Assembly: GCA_965197825.1 (NCBI GenBank)
Contig: CBDANW010000003.1
Span: 2,170,001-2,234,000, forward strand
Direction: 5' to 3'
DNA: 64,000 bases
Source: CBDANW01 sp965197825
GTDB taxonomy: Bacteria; Acidobacteriota; Vicinamibacteria; Marinacidobacterales; DATDRI01
Positions 1 to 9,367 of the stretch are shown here, one piece after another; the stretch's first letter is position 1, and every line of letters begins with the position of its first letter. The notes below the pieces were generated by a model, which saw only the letters and a list, made by a program, of their open reading frames with translations, was not told the origin of the DNA and did no database searches. Position numbers and translations under genes: made by a program.

Positions 1-53
1 AGCTTGGGGAACCATACATCGTTTTTCTTTGACAGGAATCTTAAGACATCACC
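1..53 (-). mobile_element. Right-end remnant of an IS256-B element
   Basis: Bases 1-53 match the transposase-proximal end of the complete IS256-B copy at 19222-20621, including the terminal bases up to the inverted-repeat tip at 20621. The rest of this copy would lie left of the window. It replaces the 3' end of the methyltransferase pseudogene that follows, whose reading frame runs on into the IS and stops at 41. Confidence 0.85.
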
Positions 54-2331
54 CACATCCTGTGCGAGGTCCCCTTGAGTTCACGCAGATAGCGCTCCCC
101 TAGAGCGACGAAGGCTTGCCGAAGTTCTGGATGGACACGCTCGGGATTTAACGGAAACGCCAGTAGGTCTCGGCGGTTCAAATTCCGACAATCGGAGAGC
201 ACATTCCAGAACCAGAAGAATGTTGACGAACTCAACAGCGCCACAACTGCGCTCACCGACTCCGCTGATGCGAAGCCAAGCTCCTTCAGTTCTGACGGAG
301 GAACACGACGGCCAGTTATAACGTCGATGATCTCTGGAACGAAATCCAGAAAAGCAAGAAAATAGCCGAACTTACGAGTGTAGTAAACGCGGTAGCGCGT
401 CGCGACAGTAAGCGCATTGGCCAATCTCTCTCGTTCCACAGTTGCTGTCAGACGGCTGAACGCTTGAACCTCTAGGCGGCTTCCTAGCTTTTCAAGTGCT
501 GCAGGGAACACCGAGAAGTTTGAGTGTCCTGGTGCGTACTCTATCCGCGACTGAAACACGTTTTGAAATGCCGCTCGCCGCCATCGAAGGTACTGCGTCG
601 TAAATATTGTCGCGTCCTTCGGCGTGAAGCGTCGCGCCACAAGGATGGTGAGGCGTTTCTGGGCTCCATCAAACAATTGGGACGGGCGGTTCGCATAGCA
701 TGAAACCCACGCTGAGTCGACCGAGTTCAACACAAACTTTTGCAGTGGCGCAAACCCGTCAGTGCCGAATATCGATATCGGGAGGATCAAACCCAACCGA
801 CCCCTTGCACGGAGAAGGGCCAGGGACCGTTCCGTACAAAATGAGTACAAGTCGCCACATTGTTCACTTCGAAAACCACTTACTTCGTAGGTCTTCTTGA
901 TGTCTTTGTACTCCACATACGGCGGATTCCCAATGATCACGTCGAACCCACCCTCATGCACGATTCTGTAGAACTCCACGAACCAATGGAATGGCTGATG
1001 TGACTTAAAGCCACTTGGCATAGACGGCCTTCTTCAAGGACTTGACGCCATAATTGCCCGCCAGATAGTGGTTGAGTTCGTTGTCCAGATCAGCCAGGCG
1101 CTCGCGCACGACCTCCTTATTCTCCACCGGTACGGACCCGTCGCCTTCGACTTGACGATCTCGGAAGGCATCGAACTCCTCCTGTAGCTCCGCAGCCTTC
1201 AGGGAGATCTCCTCCATCGTGTTTTCAAAATCGAGCTTGCTCGTCGCCGCCCGCCTCACCTCGTCATAACTGGCATAGCCGACGAGTGTGTTGCCGACAC
1301 GGATGTTGAAGTCGATGTCCGGCAACGGCTCGATGCCAAGGTTGTCGTACGAGCCGTCGGGGTCCACCTGGGCGGCGAGTTTGAGGAAGAGCCGGAGCTT
1401 ACAGATCTCAACCGCCTCCTCCATGATGTCTACGCCGAAGAGATTGTTAAGAATGATGCTCTTGTAAACGAAGTACCGGCGGTTGGGATGCGCGGCAACC
1501 CTCTCCAGGATTCTGCGAAAGTCGGTAAACTTCTCTCGCCGACCCTTTTCGCCGGAACGCTCAGCGTCTTCGACGAACGCCTCCATGCGGTCGAGACAGG
1601 CTTCGTACAGCGGGTCGAGAATATTAACTGCAGCAAACAAAAATGCTCCCGATCCACACGTCGGATCGAGAACGGTGATCTTCTCGATAGCGTTCCACAA
1701 GGCGCGCAGGAGTTCCGGACCTTCGCAATTCTCGATCACATCCTGCGCGAACTGTCGGATGTCGAGGTTTAGAGTGATCGGCTCATTGATTTCTCAGACT
1801 TCCCCGTCCGCAAGCTTAGTCTTGATTTCCTCGTAACGCTTTCGGCGCGCAACCACTTCGCGCCAAGTCTCAGTCGGTAAGCCAAACTCTGAAGTTGCCA
1901 GCTTGTTCCAACCCTTACGTAATTCCAGGGTCTCCACGGGTCCGTCGCCGACCAACTCGTGCAGAGTCGGCGTATCAAGCCCCATGGCGATCTCCTCTTG
2001 AAGCGGTAACCCTGCCCCATGTCGTATTGCTGGATAGATGTAGCGGTCGGGGTCGTTTCTCAGCAGATCCCACACCGTTGGGCCCTTCGGATTCTCGAAC
2101 GCGACCTTGCATGTGGATCGGGCATCGTCGAAGAGGAACGGAAGAACCGTGGTCTTGCTGTTGTACTCGGTGATGTCCTCCTTCGTGTAATACGCCCCCA
2201 TTTGCTTTTGGTTGATGTACTTCTCGAAGATGTATCCCAGAACGTCTGGGTTGATTTCGTTGTCGGCCCGGAGAGGCCGCTCGTCCAAGTGCCACTGGTA
2301 CTGATCAAAATAGTCAAAGATGCGCTCGAAA
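54..2331 (-). pseudogene. Large adenine-specific DNA methyltransferase (type II/IIG-like), broken
   Basis: Three open stretches on the minus strand read as one protein. They are 2331-1797 (conserved YIFEKYINQKQMGAYYTKED), 1796-1005 (SAM motif DPTCGSGAFLFAA) and 1021-54 (catalytic NPPYVEY). The first two share a frame but are separated by a TGA at 1794-1796, where relatives as I recall them carry Arg, so this is probably a CGA-to-TGA change. The second and third are joined by a one-base frameshift near 1008-1012, where a TTT run probably replaced TT. The N-terminus is removed by the IS5-like element and the C-terminus by the IS256-B end at 1-53. The family modifies N6-adenine and often carries a restriction domain, which is not visible here. 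It is almost certainly non-functional. Confidence 0.85.
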
Positions 2332-3422
2332 GCTGCCTTGGTGCACAACTCGCGATCTCGGTCCACAATTGTCCTGTACTCGCGGATACGAGGTTCCCCA
2401 TGAGCATTTTCAAACGCACTCAGCGGAAGTATGTGAAGAAGGCCTATCGCGTGAGGAATTGGCGTGAATATGAGGCGGGTCTACGCAACCGCGGGAGGCT
2501 GACCGTCTGGGTCTCGCTCACCGCCGGCAAGCTTGTGAACTGGGACGCGCCCCGGCCAAGGAGGAGGAAACCGGGCCGTCAACGCAAGTACTCGAACCAC
2601 GCCATCGATACGGCTGTTACCCTGGGCATGGTGTTTCATCTGTCATCTAGGCAGAGCGAGGGATTGCTGCGGTCGTTGTTCGCTCTGATGAAGCTAGACA
2701 ATGATGTGCCCGATCACACCACGATCTCGAGGCGCAAGGCGAATCTGGGTAAGGTCCCCTTCTACCAAGTCAAGCAGAAGACGCCGTTGCACATCTTGAT
2801 CGACAGCAGCGGTCTCGCTGTCCACGCCGGCCAGCTGCGCAGAGCACAAAAGAGCAGGGACTATCGCAAGCTCCATCTGTGTGTCGACGAGCAGAGTGGC
2901 GAAGTCGTCGCCGGCGAGCTGACGAGCAAAAGAGCCCGCGATTCATCGCGGGTTGCATCGCTTGTCGGACAGATCGACAGTCCCATCTCATCGGCCAGAG
3001 CTGACACCGCATACGACGCCGGCGGCGTCTATGAGGCAATCGAGAATCACAGCGCTCATCGCTCGCCGAGGGTGCTGATACCGCCGCGCAAGGGCGCCCT
3101 GCTCGCATCGGGGCCGGCGAGCAACCGACAGCGCAATCGCAACATTGCAGCACAAGCTCGGCTCGGCAAACGAAAGTGGCACACAGAATCGGGCTACAGC
3201 AAACGGAGCAAAGTCGAGACAACGTTCCATCGCTACAAGGCTATCGTGGGCTCAGCGATGCGAGCGAGAGGGTTGGCGGCACAGAGAGTTGAGGCAAGGA
3301 TCGGGTGCAAGATTCTCAACACCATGACGGCGCTCGGGATGCCTGATAGCGAGATGACCGGATGATGGGAGTCGGGGCCAAGCGAGCTCTCGGCCTCTAT
3401 CGGAGTTGTGCACCAAGGCAGC
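2332..3422 (+). mobile_element. IS5-family element with 20-bp perfect terminal inverted repeats
   Basis: A perfect 20-bp inverted repeat (2332-2351 and 3403-3422) brackets a single transposase gene. It leaves 48 bp between the left repeat and the start codon and 37 bp between the stop codon and the right repeat, a usual IS layout of about 1.09 kb. The left flank is methyltransferase and the right flank is an ISXO2 remnant. No target duplication is seen, so the junctions have probably been rearranged. The repeat reads as codons in the flanking open frames on both sides, so an alternative is that it is chance-captured flank. Confidence 0.7.
2400..3365 (+). CDS. IS5-family transposase
   Basis: The 321-residue DDE transposase starts at ATG 2400; the frame is open further upstream but only antisense to the methyltransferase. 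The visible catalytic core is Asp in HILIDSSGL, Asp in ARADTAYDAGG and Glu in SKVETTFHRYK, followed by the family's C-terminal ARIGCKILNTM. An N-terminal basic region (KRTQRKYVKKAYRVRNW) precedes it. No internal stop is present and the length is normal, so it may still be active. It lies alone inside the inverted repeats. Confidence 0.85.
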   Translation: MSIFKRTQRKYVKKAYRVRNWREYEAGLRNRGRLTVWVSLTAGKLVNWDAPRPRRRKPGRQRKYSNHAIDTAVTLGMVFHLSSRQSEGLLRSLFALMKLDNDVPDHTTISRRKANLGKVPFYQVKQKTPLHILIDSSGLAVHAGQLRRAQKSRDYRKLHLCVDEQSGEVVAGELTSKRARDSSRVASLVGQIDSPISSARADTAYDAGGVYEAIENHSAHRSPRVLIPPRKGALLASGPASNRQRNRNIAAQARLGKRKWHTESGYSKRSKVETTFHRYKAIVGSAMRARGLAAQRVEARIGCKILNTMTALGMPDSEMTG

Positions 3423-3918
3423 GTCGAAGCGGAAGGCTCTGACTGGCCGTGGTGCCAAAGGTAAGACCGCCGTCGTCGCAATGAAGGATCGGGCGAGCAA
3501 TCACGTCCGGGCCAAGGTGATTGAGAATGCCGACAAGCCTACACTCCAGGGCTTCGTGCTGGACAATGCCGCACCGGACGCGAAGGTCTACGCCGATGAC
3601 GCAGTAGCCTACTACGGGCTACCGCGAAACCTCGAAACCGTGCGGCACTCGGCTGGCGAGTACGTCCGCGAGCAAGCTCATATCAACGGCGTCGAGTCCT
3701 TCTGGGCTACGCTCAAACGGGCGCACAAGGGCGTTTTCCACAAGCTCAGCCCAAAGCATCTGGACCGCTACGTCACCGAGTTTGCCGGAAAGCACAACGT
3801 CAGGGACGAGGACACTCTGGCTCAGATGGTTGTCGTGGCGGCTGGTCTTGTGGGGAAGCGGCTGATGTATCGGGATCTGGTTGCGGACAACGGGCTGCCT
3901 TCCGGCGCCCGTTCCTAG
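3423..3918 (+). pseudogene. IS1595/ISXO2-type transposase, C-terminal remnant
   Basis: The open frame encodes the second half of an ISXO2-like DDE domain: GKTAVVAMKDRA, the Asp-bearing VYADDAVAYYGL, and the Glu-bearing HINGVESFWATLKR, then the usual SPKHLDRYVTEFAGKHN tail. The N-terminal zinc-ribbon and first catalytic Asp are absent. The apparent start near 3406 lies in the neighbouring IS5-like repeat. It is a dead remnant truncated at the IS5 junction. Confidence 0.85.
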
Positions 3919-3948
3919 GTCGCATCAGAGCGCGGGCAACATCCTCTG

Positions 3949-5118
3949 TCAAACGTATAATTCCCAAAAAAAGGCGGGCATGACGAAACGCAGCGCCCTG
4001 CCCGAAGGGAAATTCAGAATGTACGCAAAGGGAATGAGGTGCCCCAGATAGGCTACCGGAAGGAAGCGAAAGCGCGTGGGGAGGCTGAGCAGAAGGCCGA
4101 CGAGCCCGCCCGCAATCACCAGCACACCGAGCATGGGGAAATGGCGGAGCCCGTTCCAGAACGACCGAACGGGTAGGACCGTGAGGCCGCGCAGCTGTCC
4201 GGCGAGCAACTCGCCCATGCCATGAAACTCCAGAACGTATCGGAAGACGTTCACCTGGCTGGCGGACTCACCGGGGTCCTCGGCTCGCAGCCAGAACTCG
4301 GTGTGAAAGCTGATGGCGTAGAACGGGTCGCCGTGCGCTCGATAGCAGCTCACAAGGTAGGGACCGACCAAGACGGTCATCGTGAGTAAAGCGATGCCAC
4401 AGGCCTTCCAGCCGCCGTCCTTGCGGGTGTCCCATCCCCCGAGTAACGCCGGTCGCCTCCAACGAACTCTCAGATGAGCTGCCCCTGGCGCTGATGGAAA
4501 AGAATCGAAAATGCGTGGCGCCCCTCCTCCAAGGATGTCTCGATACTGGCCAACCCGGAGGCGCGCGTGAGTCTCCTCCCACCGATGCGGAGGCCGCATC
4601 GATCATCGCACTCCAGATCGAAGCGATAGCGACCAGACTTGGAAGCCACCAGCGAGCCCCGTAGCTCGATTCGCACGTCGTGTCGGCGTCCGACGAGCCG
4701 GTTGAGGTCTCGGCGGGCTTACGATAGAAAGCGTCCCCACTCGGCTTCTCGCCCGAACCGGGTCACTCACCCGTGGACAGTCGAGAGGCGTTGAGCTCGA
4801 GAGAAGGAGTCGGCTCGAGGACGCCCGCCCGCCAGACGGCAAGCGGCCAATACAGCAAACCCAGACCAAGTGCGAGACCCAGAAAGACAAGCACATGGGG
4901 CCGACGCGACGAGACCGGCGCGAGAAAAAAGACCAGCACGCACGGGCCGAGCAACCACAGCAGTCCCATCGAAGGGAAGGACAGCGGCCCGAGACGAGCG
5001 CCCTGCTCGCCGAGGAGTCGGATTCCCGCACAGTGGCGAGAGCAAACAAGAAAACGAGGCCGCGTCTACTTCGAGGAAAAACGGAAGGCAGTCCGATCAA
5101 ACACCCGCATCTTGTCAC
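3949..5118 (-). pseudogene. Decayed polytopic membrane protein, possibly GT39-like with a PA14-like insert
   Basis: Reading leftwards on the minus strand, successive frames give a hydrophobic stretch (4970-4770, GLLWLLGPCVLVFFLAP, then VFLGLALGLGLLYWPLAVW), a beta-rich soluble part (4730-4470, SGRYRFDLECDDRCGLRIGG, reminiscent of PA14 domains) and a further hydrophobic part (4450-3949, ALLTMTVLVGPYLVSCYRA and LVIAGGLVGLLLSLP). Frames change near 4770 and 4470, so it cannot be translated as one chain. The family is a guess from the topology. No catalytic residues are identifiable. Confidence 0.5.
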
Positions 5119-5216
5119 AGACGCAACACGGATTCAAAACTAGGCGCGTCCTGCGCCCCGCTGTTCCCCATCGATACCTTGCGGCGAGGCCTCGCTCCTT
5201 CTATCATGCCGCCTGG

Positions 5217-6287
5217 ATGTCTTCTTGCGCTTCCATCCTGTTCGCCCTGGTGGCCTCGATTTCCGGGGCTTTCGGTACTGGCGGTACCGGCGGTACGGCC
5301 CGGCCCGATGCACGGAGTCTCATCGAGAAAGTCATCGAAAAACAGGAGCTCCGTCAAGAGCAGCAACGGGAGTACTCGTATCCGGAAACGGTCACCACCG
5401 AGCACTCACGCAAGGACGGAACCATCCACAAGGTCGAAAGCAAGACGTTTCGAGTGACCCCTTCCCCGGAAGGAGAGTACCGCCGACTGGTCGCCGAGAA
5501 CGGGCGCCCGCTCACACCCAAGAAAGAAAAGAAGGAAGAGGAAGAGTTCCAAAAGTATCTCGAGAAACAGATGAAGCTGTCCGACGCCGAGCGGCAGCGT
5601 GGCACCAACGAGAAGCTGGCCAGCCTGGTCAGCCGGTTTCAAACCCGCCTGCGCGAAGCTCTCGAGGTGTACGAGTTCACGCCGCTTCCCGACGAGAAAT
5701 TAAATCAACCACCGGCTTAAGCCGGTGGATTGCGCGGGCGCGTCGACTGGAAGTCGACTTCATGCGCCCGCTTCATTCTCAACCCCCCGACTTCAGTCGG
5801 GGGAGTCTCGTCCCCTTCGGGGACTTCGACAATCTTTTCTTCGCCTAAAGGCGAGGGGTTTCCACCATCCCCGAAGGGGACACTAAACGGCAGACATCTC
5901 AGGCGGTTTCAGTTCTCGCCGCGCAACAACTACCAGCCCGACTCCCGCGGAGCGAAGACCCTCAACCGTCTCGAAGGCACGGTCTGGATCGATCCCAAGC
6001 AATCTCAAATCGCCCGGCTGCACATCGTGTTCCGCGAAGACATGAAGTTCTTCTTTGGTCTATTCGGCAGAGTATCCAAAGGCTCAGAAGCGACAGCCGA
6101 ACAGTGGCAGGACGAGAACGGTCTCTGGCTCCTCGACAACATCACCGTATCTCTCGACGCACGATTCTACTTCCTCAAGAAGTACCGCAGACGGATCGTC
6201 TACTCCTATACGGACTATGAAAAATATTCCGTCGAGACCGACGAGGACGACTTTCGACAGCTCGGCTCCGGTGATGGTTCGCGGTAG
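5217..6287 (+). pseudogene. Secreted hypothetical protein of acidobacterial type, split by a 183-bp palindromic insertion
   Basis: Starting at ATG 5217, a signal-like hydrophobic N-terminus leads into a charged region (EKQELRQEQQREYSYPETVT; RRLVAENGRPLTPKKEKKEE). The frame stops at 5718-5720 inside an inserted element. Removing 5704-5886 restores one frame through NGRHLRRFQFSPRNNY, LEGTVWIDPKQSQIARL and KKYRRRIVYSYTDYEKY to the stop at 6285-6287, about 295 residues. The second half resembles the beta-rich carrier folds of LolA-type proteins. I know such proteins as frequent uncharacterised genes in Acidobacteriota, but assign no function. The insertion keeps the frame yet brings its own stop codon. 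Confidence 0.75.
5704..5886. repeat. Palindrome-array miniature element, copy 1 (IS200/IS605-PATE-like)
   Basis: This 183-bp insert holds successive perfect or near-perfect hairpins: CACCGGCTTAAGCCGGTG, GTCGACTGGAAGTCGAC within longer GCGGGCGC arms, CCCCCGACTTCAGTCGGGGG, GTCCCCTTCGGGGAC and a CGCCTAAAGGCG stem. It sits directly after TTAA in the host gene with no target duplication, and excising it restores the host codon frame exactly. It encodes no protein. These properties resemble non-autonomous IS200/IS605 derivatives, which insert 3' of a short fixed tetranucleotide. A second copy lies at 21642. Confidence 0.7.
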
Positions 6288-6293
6288 GTCTCT

Positions 6294-7859
6294 TCAACGT
6301 TCATAGAGCACGCGCCTCCGGGCGGGGCGACCCACCGCAACCAGAAACATCACACTCTTCCCCTCGGCGTGAGGCGAGAAGAATCGCGTCACATCGTCGT
6401 CGAAGAAGGTCAGCCCCGATGCGCCGAGACCGAGCGCATAGGCGGCAAGGTAGATTTTCCCACCAACGATGCCGCCCTCGAGCTGGGCCGCGCGGTATCC
6501 GCGGTTTCCAAAGCGCTCCAGAACAGGATCCAAAGAGCACATGACGTATATGTTCACGCTTGCGTCCGCGGCAAGATCCTGTCCCAGATCGAGGTGCCCG
6601 GCTTCCCGACGAAAGTCGCCTTCCTGAAGTTGCTCGAGCGCGTTGCCCAGCCGATGATGAAAGTACGCGCCGGAAGGAAGGCCGTCGACGGCGTTGACGA
6701 CAAGATACAGATCGTTGATGTAGGAACCGAAGGGCCCGAGATAGTCGGCCGGTATCCCGCGCGTCGCACGATCCAGTATCGTCGATAGCTGCGCGTCGGT
6801 GATGCCCTCTCGCGCGAATCGACGTGAGGATCCCCGCCTCACGATCACCCCTTCCAGAGGATCTTGCGGGAGATCCGCCGCCGCCAGGCCTTTCAGCGGG
6901 AAGATAGGTCTGGTAGAATTGCCAGGGTCGGCGCGATCCGATTTCGGAGCGGACCCTCGCCACTGACGTGCTTCCTCGACACTCTGAAGTGCGGAGGCAT
7001 TGTGTACTTGCCGAATTTCGGGATAGTCGACCTCGGAAGCAGAAAGCGGCACCGTCTGGTAACCGAGAGCTGTCATCCCGCTAGGCGCGCCGGGCGCCTG
7101 AGGAGGCCGCTCTGCGTCTCGACCCAAGGCGACCAGAGCGAGGGTCACTTCTCGATCGGGATCCAAATCCAGCAGCCTGTTGACCGGAGCATCTTCGAAT
7201 CCTAGGACCACCTGCACCGGCAATTCCAGTGCCGCGGCCTCGGCCAAAAGGTTCGCCATCAACGTCCCACTATCCCAGAAACAATGGCGATAAGCGCGCT
7301 GCTGATATTTCCACGCGTTGCGCCAAAACGTGCTGGTAAAAAGGATGACCGCCGGCGCGGATTCCATCGCGGGCTCGTCCCCGCTCGCTGACACCAAGCT
7401 GGCTCGCCAGTCGCCTTCCCTCAGCTTTCTCAAACCAAAGTCCGACGGACCGAAGTGGTAGACGCTCGCTTCGAGACCCGCAACGGAACGGCAAGCAAGA
7501 TATAGCTCCACATGGTAGAGCGCTCCCGTGCAGGCGGCTGCGCGAAACAAGATCTGACCGCCTGCAAGATTTTTCACTTTGGTGATACCGGCCGAGTAGT
7601 AGAGAATTCGGGCGAGATCTTCGATATCGGGGATCTTCTCTCCTTGCGTTGCGTCTCCTCCCGCGGCGATGGCGTTTAGAGCGGGCACCGGCGAGAGCTC
7701 CCTCTCTTTCGGCAGAGGCAGCGGCTCCAAATCACGATACAGCTTGAAAGGCAGCGGTTGATTGGGCCAATCGAGAAAGTGCGGTGTGGTACGGATGCTA
7801 TGAACGGAGTGTTTCGTGTCCTCGTGATAGCGCTTAGCCGCGTCCGCGGGGTCGCTCAT
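6294..7859 (-). CDS. SagB/ThcOx-type FMN nitroreductase-fold dehydrogenase
   Basis: This 521-residue protein has two tandem nitroreductase-like halves, typical in length for the SagB/ThcOx family. The first half begins near residue 10 (YHEDTKHSVHS) and includes LARILYYSAGITK and GALYHVELYLACR. The second begins near 290 with VIVRRGSSRRFARE, the conserved FMN-phosphate-binding Arg/Ser cluster. The family oxidises azolines in some peptide pathways, but many members have unknown substrates, and no RiPP precursor or cyclodehydratase is visible here. The ATG at 7859 is preferred because the frame further upstream runs antisense through cofE. It is divergent from cofE with a 40-bp gap, which raises the possibility that it acts on an F420 intermediate (see findings). 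Confidence 0.85.
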   Translation of the reverse strand: MSDPADAAKRYHEDTKHSVHSIRTTPHFLDWPNQPLPFKLYRDLEPLPLPKERELSPVPALNAIAAGGDATQGEKIPDIEDLARILYYSAGITKVKNLAGGQILFRAAACTGALYHVELYLACRSVAGLEASVYHFGPSDFGLRKLREGDWRASLVSASGDEPAMESAPAVILFTSTFWRNAWKYQQRAYRHCFWDSGTLMANLLAEAAALELPVQVVLGFEDAPVNRLLDLDPDREVTLALVALGRDAERPPQAPGAPSGMTALGYQTVPLSASEVDYPEIRQVHNASALQSVEEARQWRGSAPKSDRADPGNSTRPIFPLKGLAAADLPQDPLEGVIVRRGSSRRFAREGITDAQLSTILDRATRGIPADYLGPFGSYINDLYLVVNAVDGLPSGAYFHHRLGNALEQLQEGDFRREAGHLDLGQDLAADASVNIYVMCSLDPVLERFGNRGYRAAQLEGGIVGGKIYLAAYALGLGASGLTFFDDDVTRFFSPHAEGKSVMFLVAVGRPARRRVLYER

Positions 7860-7899
7860 GCGTGCGATGATAGCATGGCTGTGAGATAATACCGCGCTC

Positions 7900-8661
7900 A
7901 TGAGCGCGTTCCCGGAGATCCGAGTCGTCGGAATCACCGGTCTTCCCGAAGTGACTCCCGGCAGCGATCTGATCGGCTTGATCCTGGAAGGCGTAGACCG
8001 CCAAGATCTCCGCCTCCGTGATCGAGACATCCTGGTGATCACGCAAAAGGTCGTCTCGAAATCGGAAGGTCGCCTCGTCCGATTGTCCGAAGTCAAACCT
8101 TCGTCGTTGGCCGAAGCCTTTGCCGAGGATGGAAATCGGGATCCTCGTTCCGTCGAGGTCGTCCTGGGCGAGGCCCGTCGTATCGTCAAGATGGATCGCG
8201 GCATTCTCATTACCGAAACCGCTCAAGGAATGGTTTGCGCCCACGCCGGCGTCGACGCGTCCAACGTTCCCGATCTGGACGAGGTGGCTCTTCTTCCCGC
8301 CGATCCCGATCGCTCGGCGGCCGCTTTGCGATCTTCGATTCGCGAGCGAATCGGCGCGGACGTTGCGATCATCATCTCCGACACGTTCGGACGGCCCTGG
8401 CGTGAAGGACTCGTAAACGTCGCCATCGGAGTCGACGGACTATCACCCCTCGTGGACTATCGAGGCCAGAAGGACCCTCAAGGCCGTCCCCTCCTCGCCA
8501 CGGTGATCGCAGTAGCCGACGAGCTGGCATCCGCGGCAGAGTTGGTCATGGGGAAGCTGGATCGAATCCCCGCGGCGTTGATTCGCGGCTATGTGTATGA
8601 ACCCGGTGACGGCAAGGGTGTGGATCTGGTCAGACCGGCCGACAAAGACCTCTTTCGATGA
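7900..8661 (+). CDS. cofE: Coenzyme F420-0:L-glutamate ligase
   Basis: This GTP-dependent ligase adds gamma-linked glutamates to F420-0 (EC 6.3.2.31) in the cytosol. The 253-residue chain matches stand-alone CofE in length. Visible family motifs are the N-terminal GITGLPEVTPGSDL, DILVITQKVVSKSEGR near residue 45, AHAGVDASN near 113 and IISDTFGRPWREG near 155, ending GDGKGVDLVRPADKDLF. There is no FbiB-type C-terminal nitroreductase domain. npdG follows after 20 bp, so the two are probably co-transcribed. No defects are seen. Confidence 0.95.
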   Translation: MSAFPEIRVVGITGLPEVTPGSDLIGLILEGVDRQDLRLRDRDILVITQKVVSKSEGRLVRLSEVKPSSLAEAFAEDGNRDPRSVEVVLGEARRIVKMDRGILITETAQGMVCAHAGVDASNVPDLDEVALLPADPDRSAAALRSSIRERIGADVAIIISDTFGRPWREGLVNVAIGVDGLSPLVDYRGQKDPQGRPLLATVIAVADELASAAELVMGKLDRIPAALIRGYVYEPGDGKGVDLVRPADKDLFR

Positions 8662-8681
8662 GATGAAATAGAGGAGCTGCT

Positions 8682-9323
8682 TTGAAGATCGCGATACTCG
8701 GTGGGACAGGCAAAGAGGGGCAGGGGCTGGCGCTTCGTTGGGCCAAAGGCGGTGCCGAGGTTCTGATCGGCTCGAGGGAGCGTAGCAAAGCGGAGCGCAT
8801 CGCTTCGGAGCTCGGAGAACGCCTCGGACAACCGTCTGTCCAGGCGTGTCGGGGATTCGACAACCGCGAAGCCGCCGGTAACGCCGCAATCGTCGTATCC
8901 ACACTGCCCCACCAGGGTCATCGGGAGATTCTCGAGAACATCCGACAAGAGCTTCAGGACAAGCTTCTTATGGTGGCCACGGTCATTTGGCCCCCCGGTT
9001 CCATGGACCGGCCATCGGCAGCCGAGGAGGCGCAAACCGTCTTGGGCGATGGCGTCCGTGTCGTGGCCGCGTTTCAAACCGTTTCCGCCCTGGCACTCCA
9101 AGCCATCGACGAAGAGATGGAAGAAGACGTTCTCGTTTGCGGGGACGATGCGGCAGCTTGCCAGGAAGCCATCGACTGCATGCGTCAGGGCGGCCTGCGA
9201 GGCATCAGGTCGGGTCCGCTGAAACACGCTCGCATCGTCGAAGCCATCACTGCCCTGATGCTTAAGATCAACAAGGGCTACGGTGTGAAGTCCGCCGGGA
9301 TCCATGTCACCGGTCTGGACTAA
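8682..9323 (+). CDS. npdG: NADPH-dependent F420 reductase
   Basis: This 213-residue Rossmann protein transfers hydride between NADP(H) and F420. The N-terminal nucleotide motif LGGTGKEGQGLALRWAKGG is followed by the NADP-phosphate-recognising IGSRERSKAE. Later conserved blocks are VSTLPHQGH and the C-terminal ALMLKINKGYGVKSAGI. It starts with TTG at 8682, seven bases after a GAGGAG ribosome site. It follows cofE by 20 bp, so the pair can both glutamylate and reduce the cofactor. Confidence 0.93.
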   Translation: MKIAILGGTGKEGQGLALRWAKGGAEVLIGSRERSKAERIASELGERLGQPSVQACRGFDNREAAGNAAIVVSTLPHQGHREILENIRQELQDKLLMVATVIWPPGSMDRPSAAEEAQTVLGDGVRVVAAFQTVSALALQAIDEEMEEDVLVCGDDAAACQEAIDCMRQGGLRGIRSGPLKHARIVEAITALMLKINKGYGVKSAGIHVTGLD

Positions 9324-9367
9324 CAACCCTCCAAAACGGTGAACTCTTGGAGCCGAACTTCGAGCCA

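Noticed and set aside
4773..5216. Long upstream extension of the 5217 gene
   Set aside because: Antisense to the decayed membrane protein; the signal-like start at 5217 is far more plausible.
5698..5890. CRISPR array
   Set aside because: The palindromes differ from one another and there are no regular repeat-spacer units; no cas genes in the window.
6294..7859. Thiazole/oxazole RiPP cluster around the SagB-type protein
   Set aside because: No cyclodehydratase (YcaO), precursor peptide or transporter nearby; the neighbours are F420 genes.
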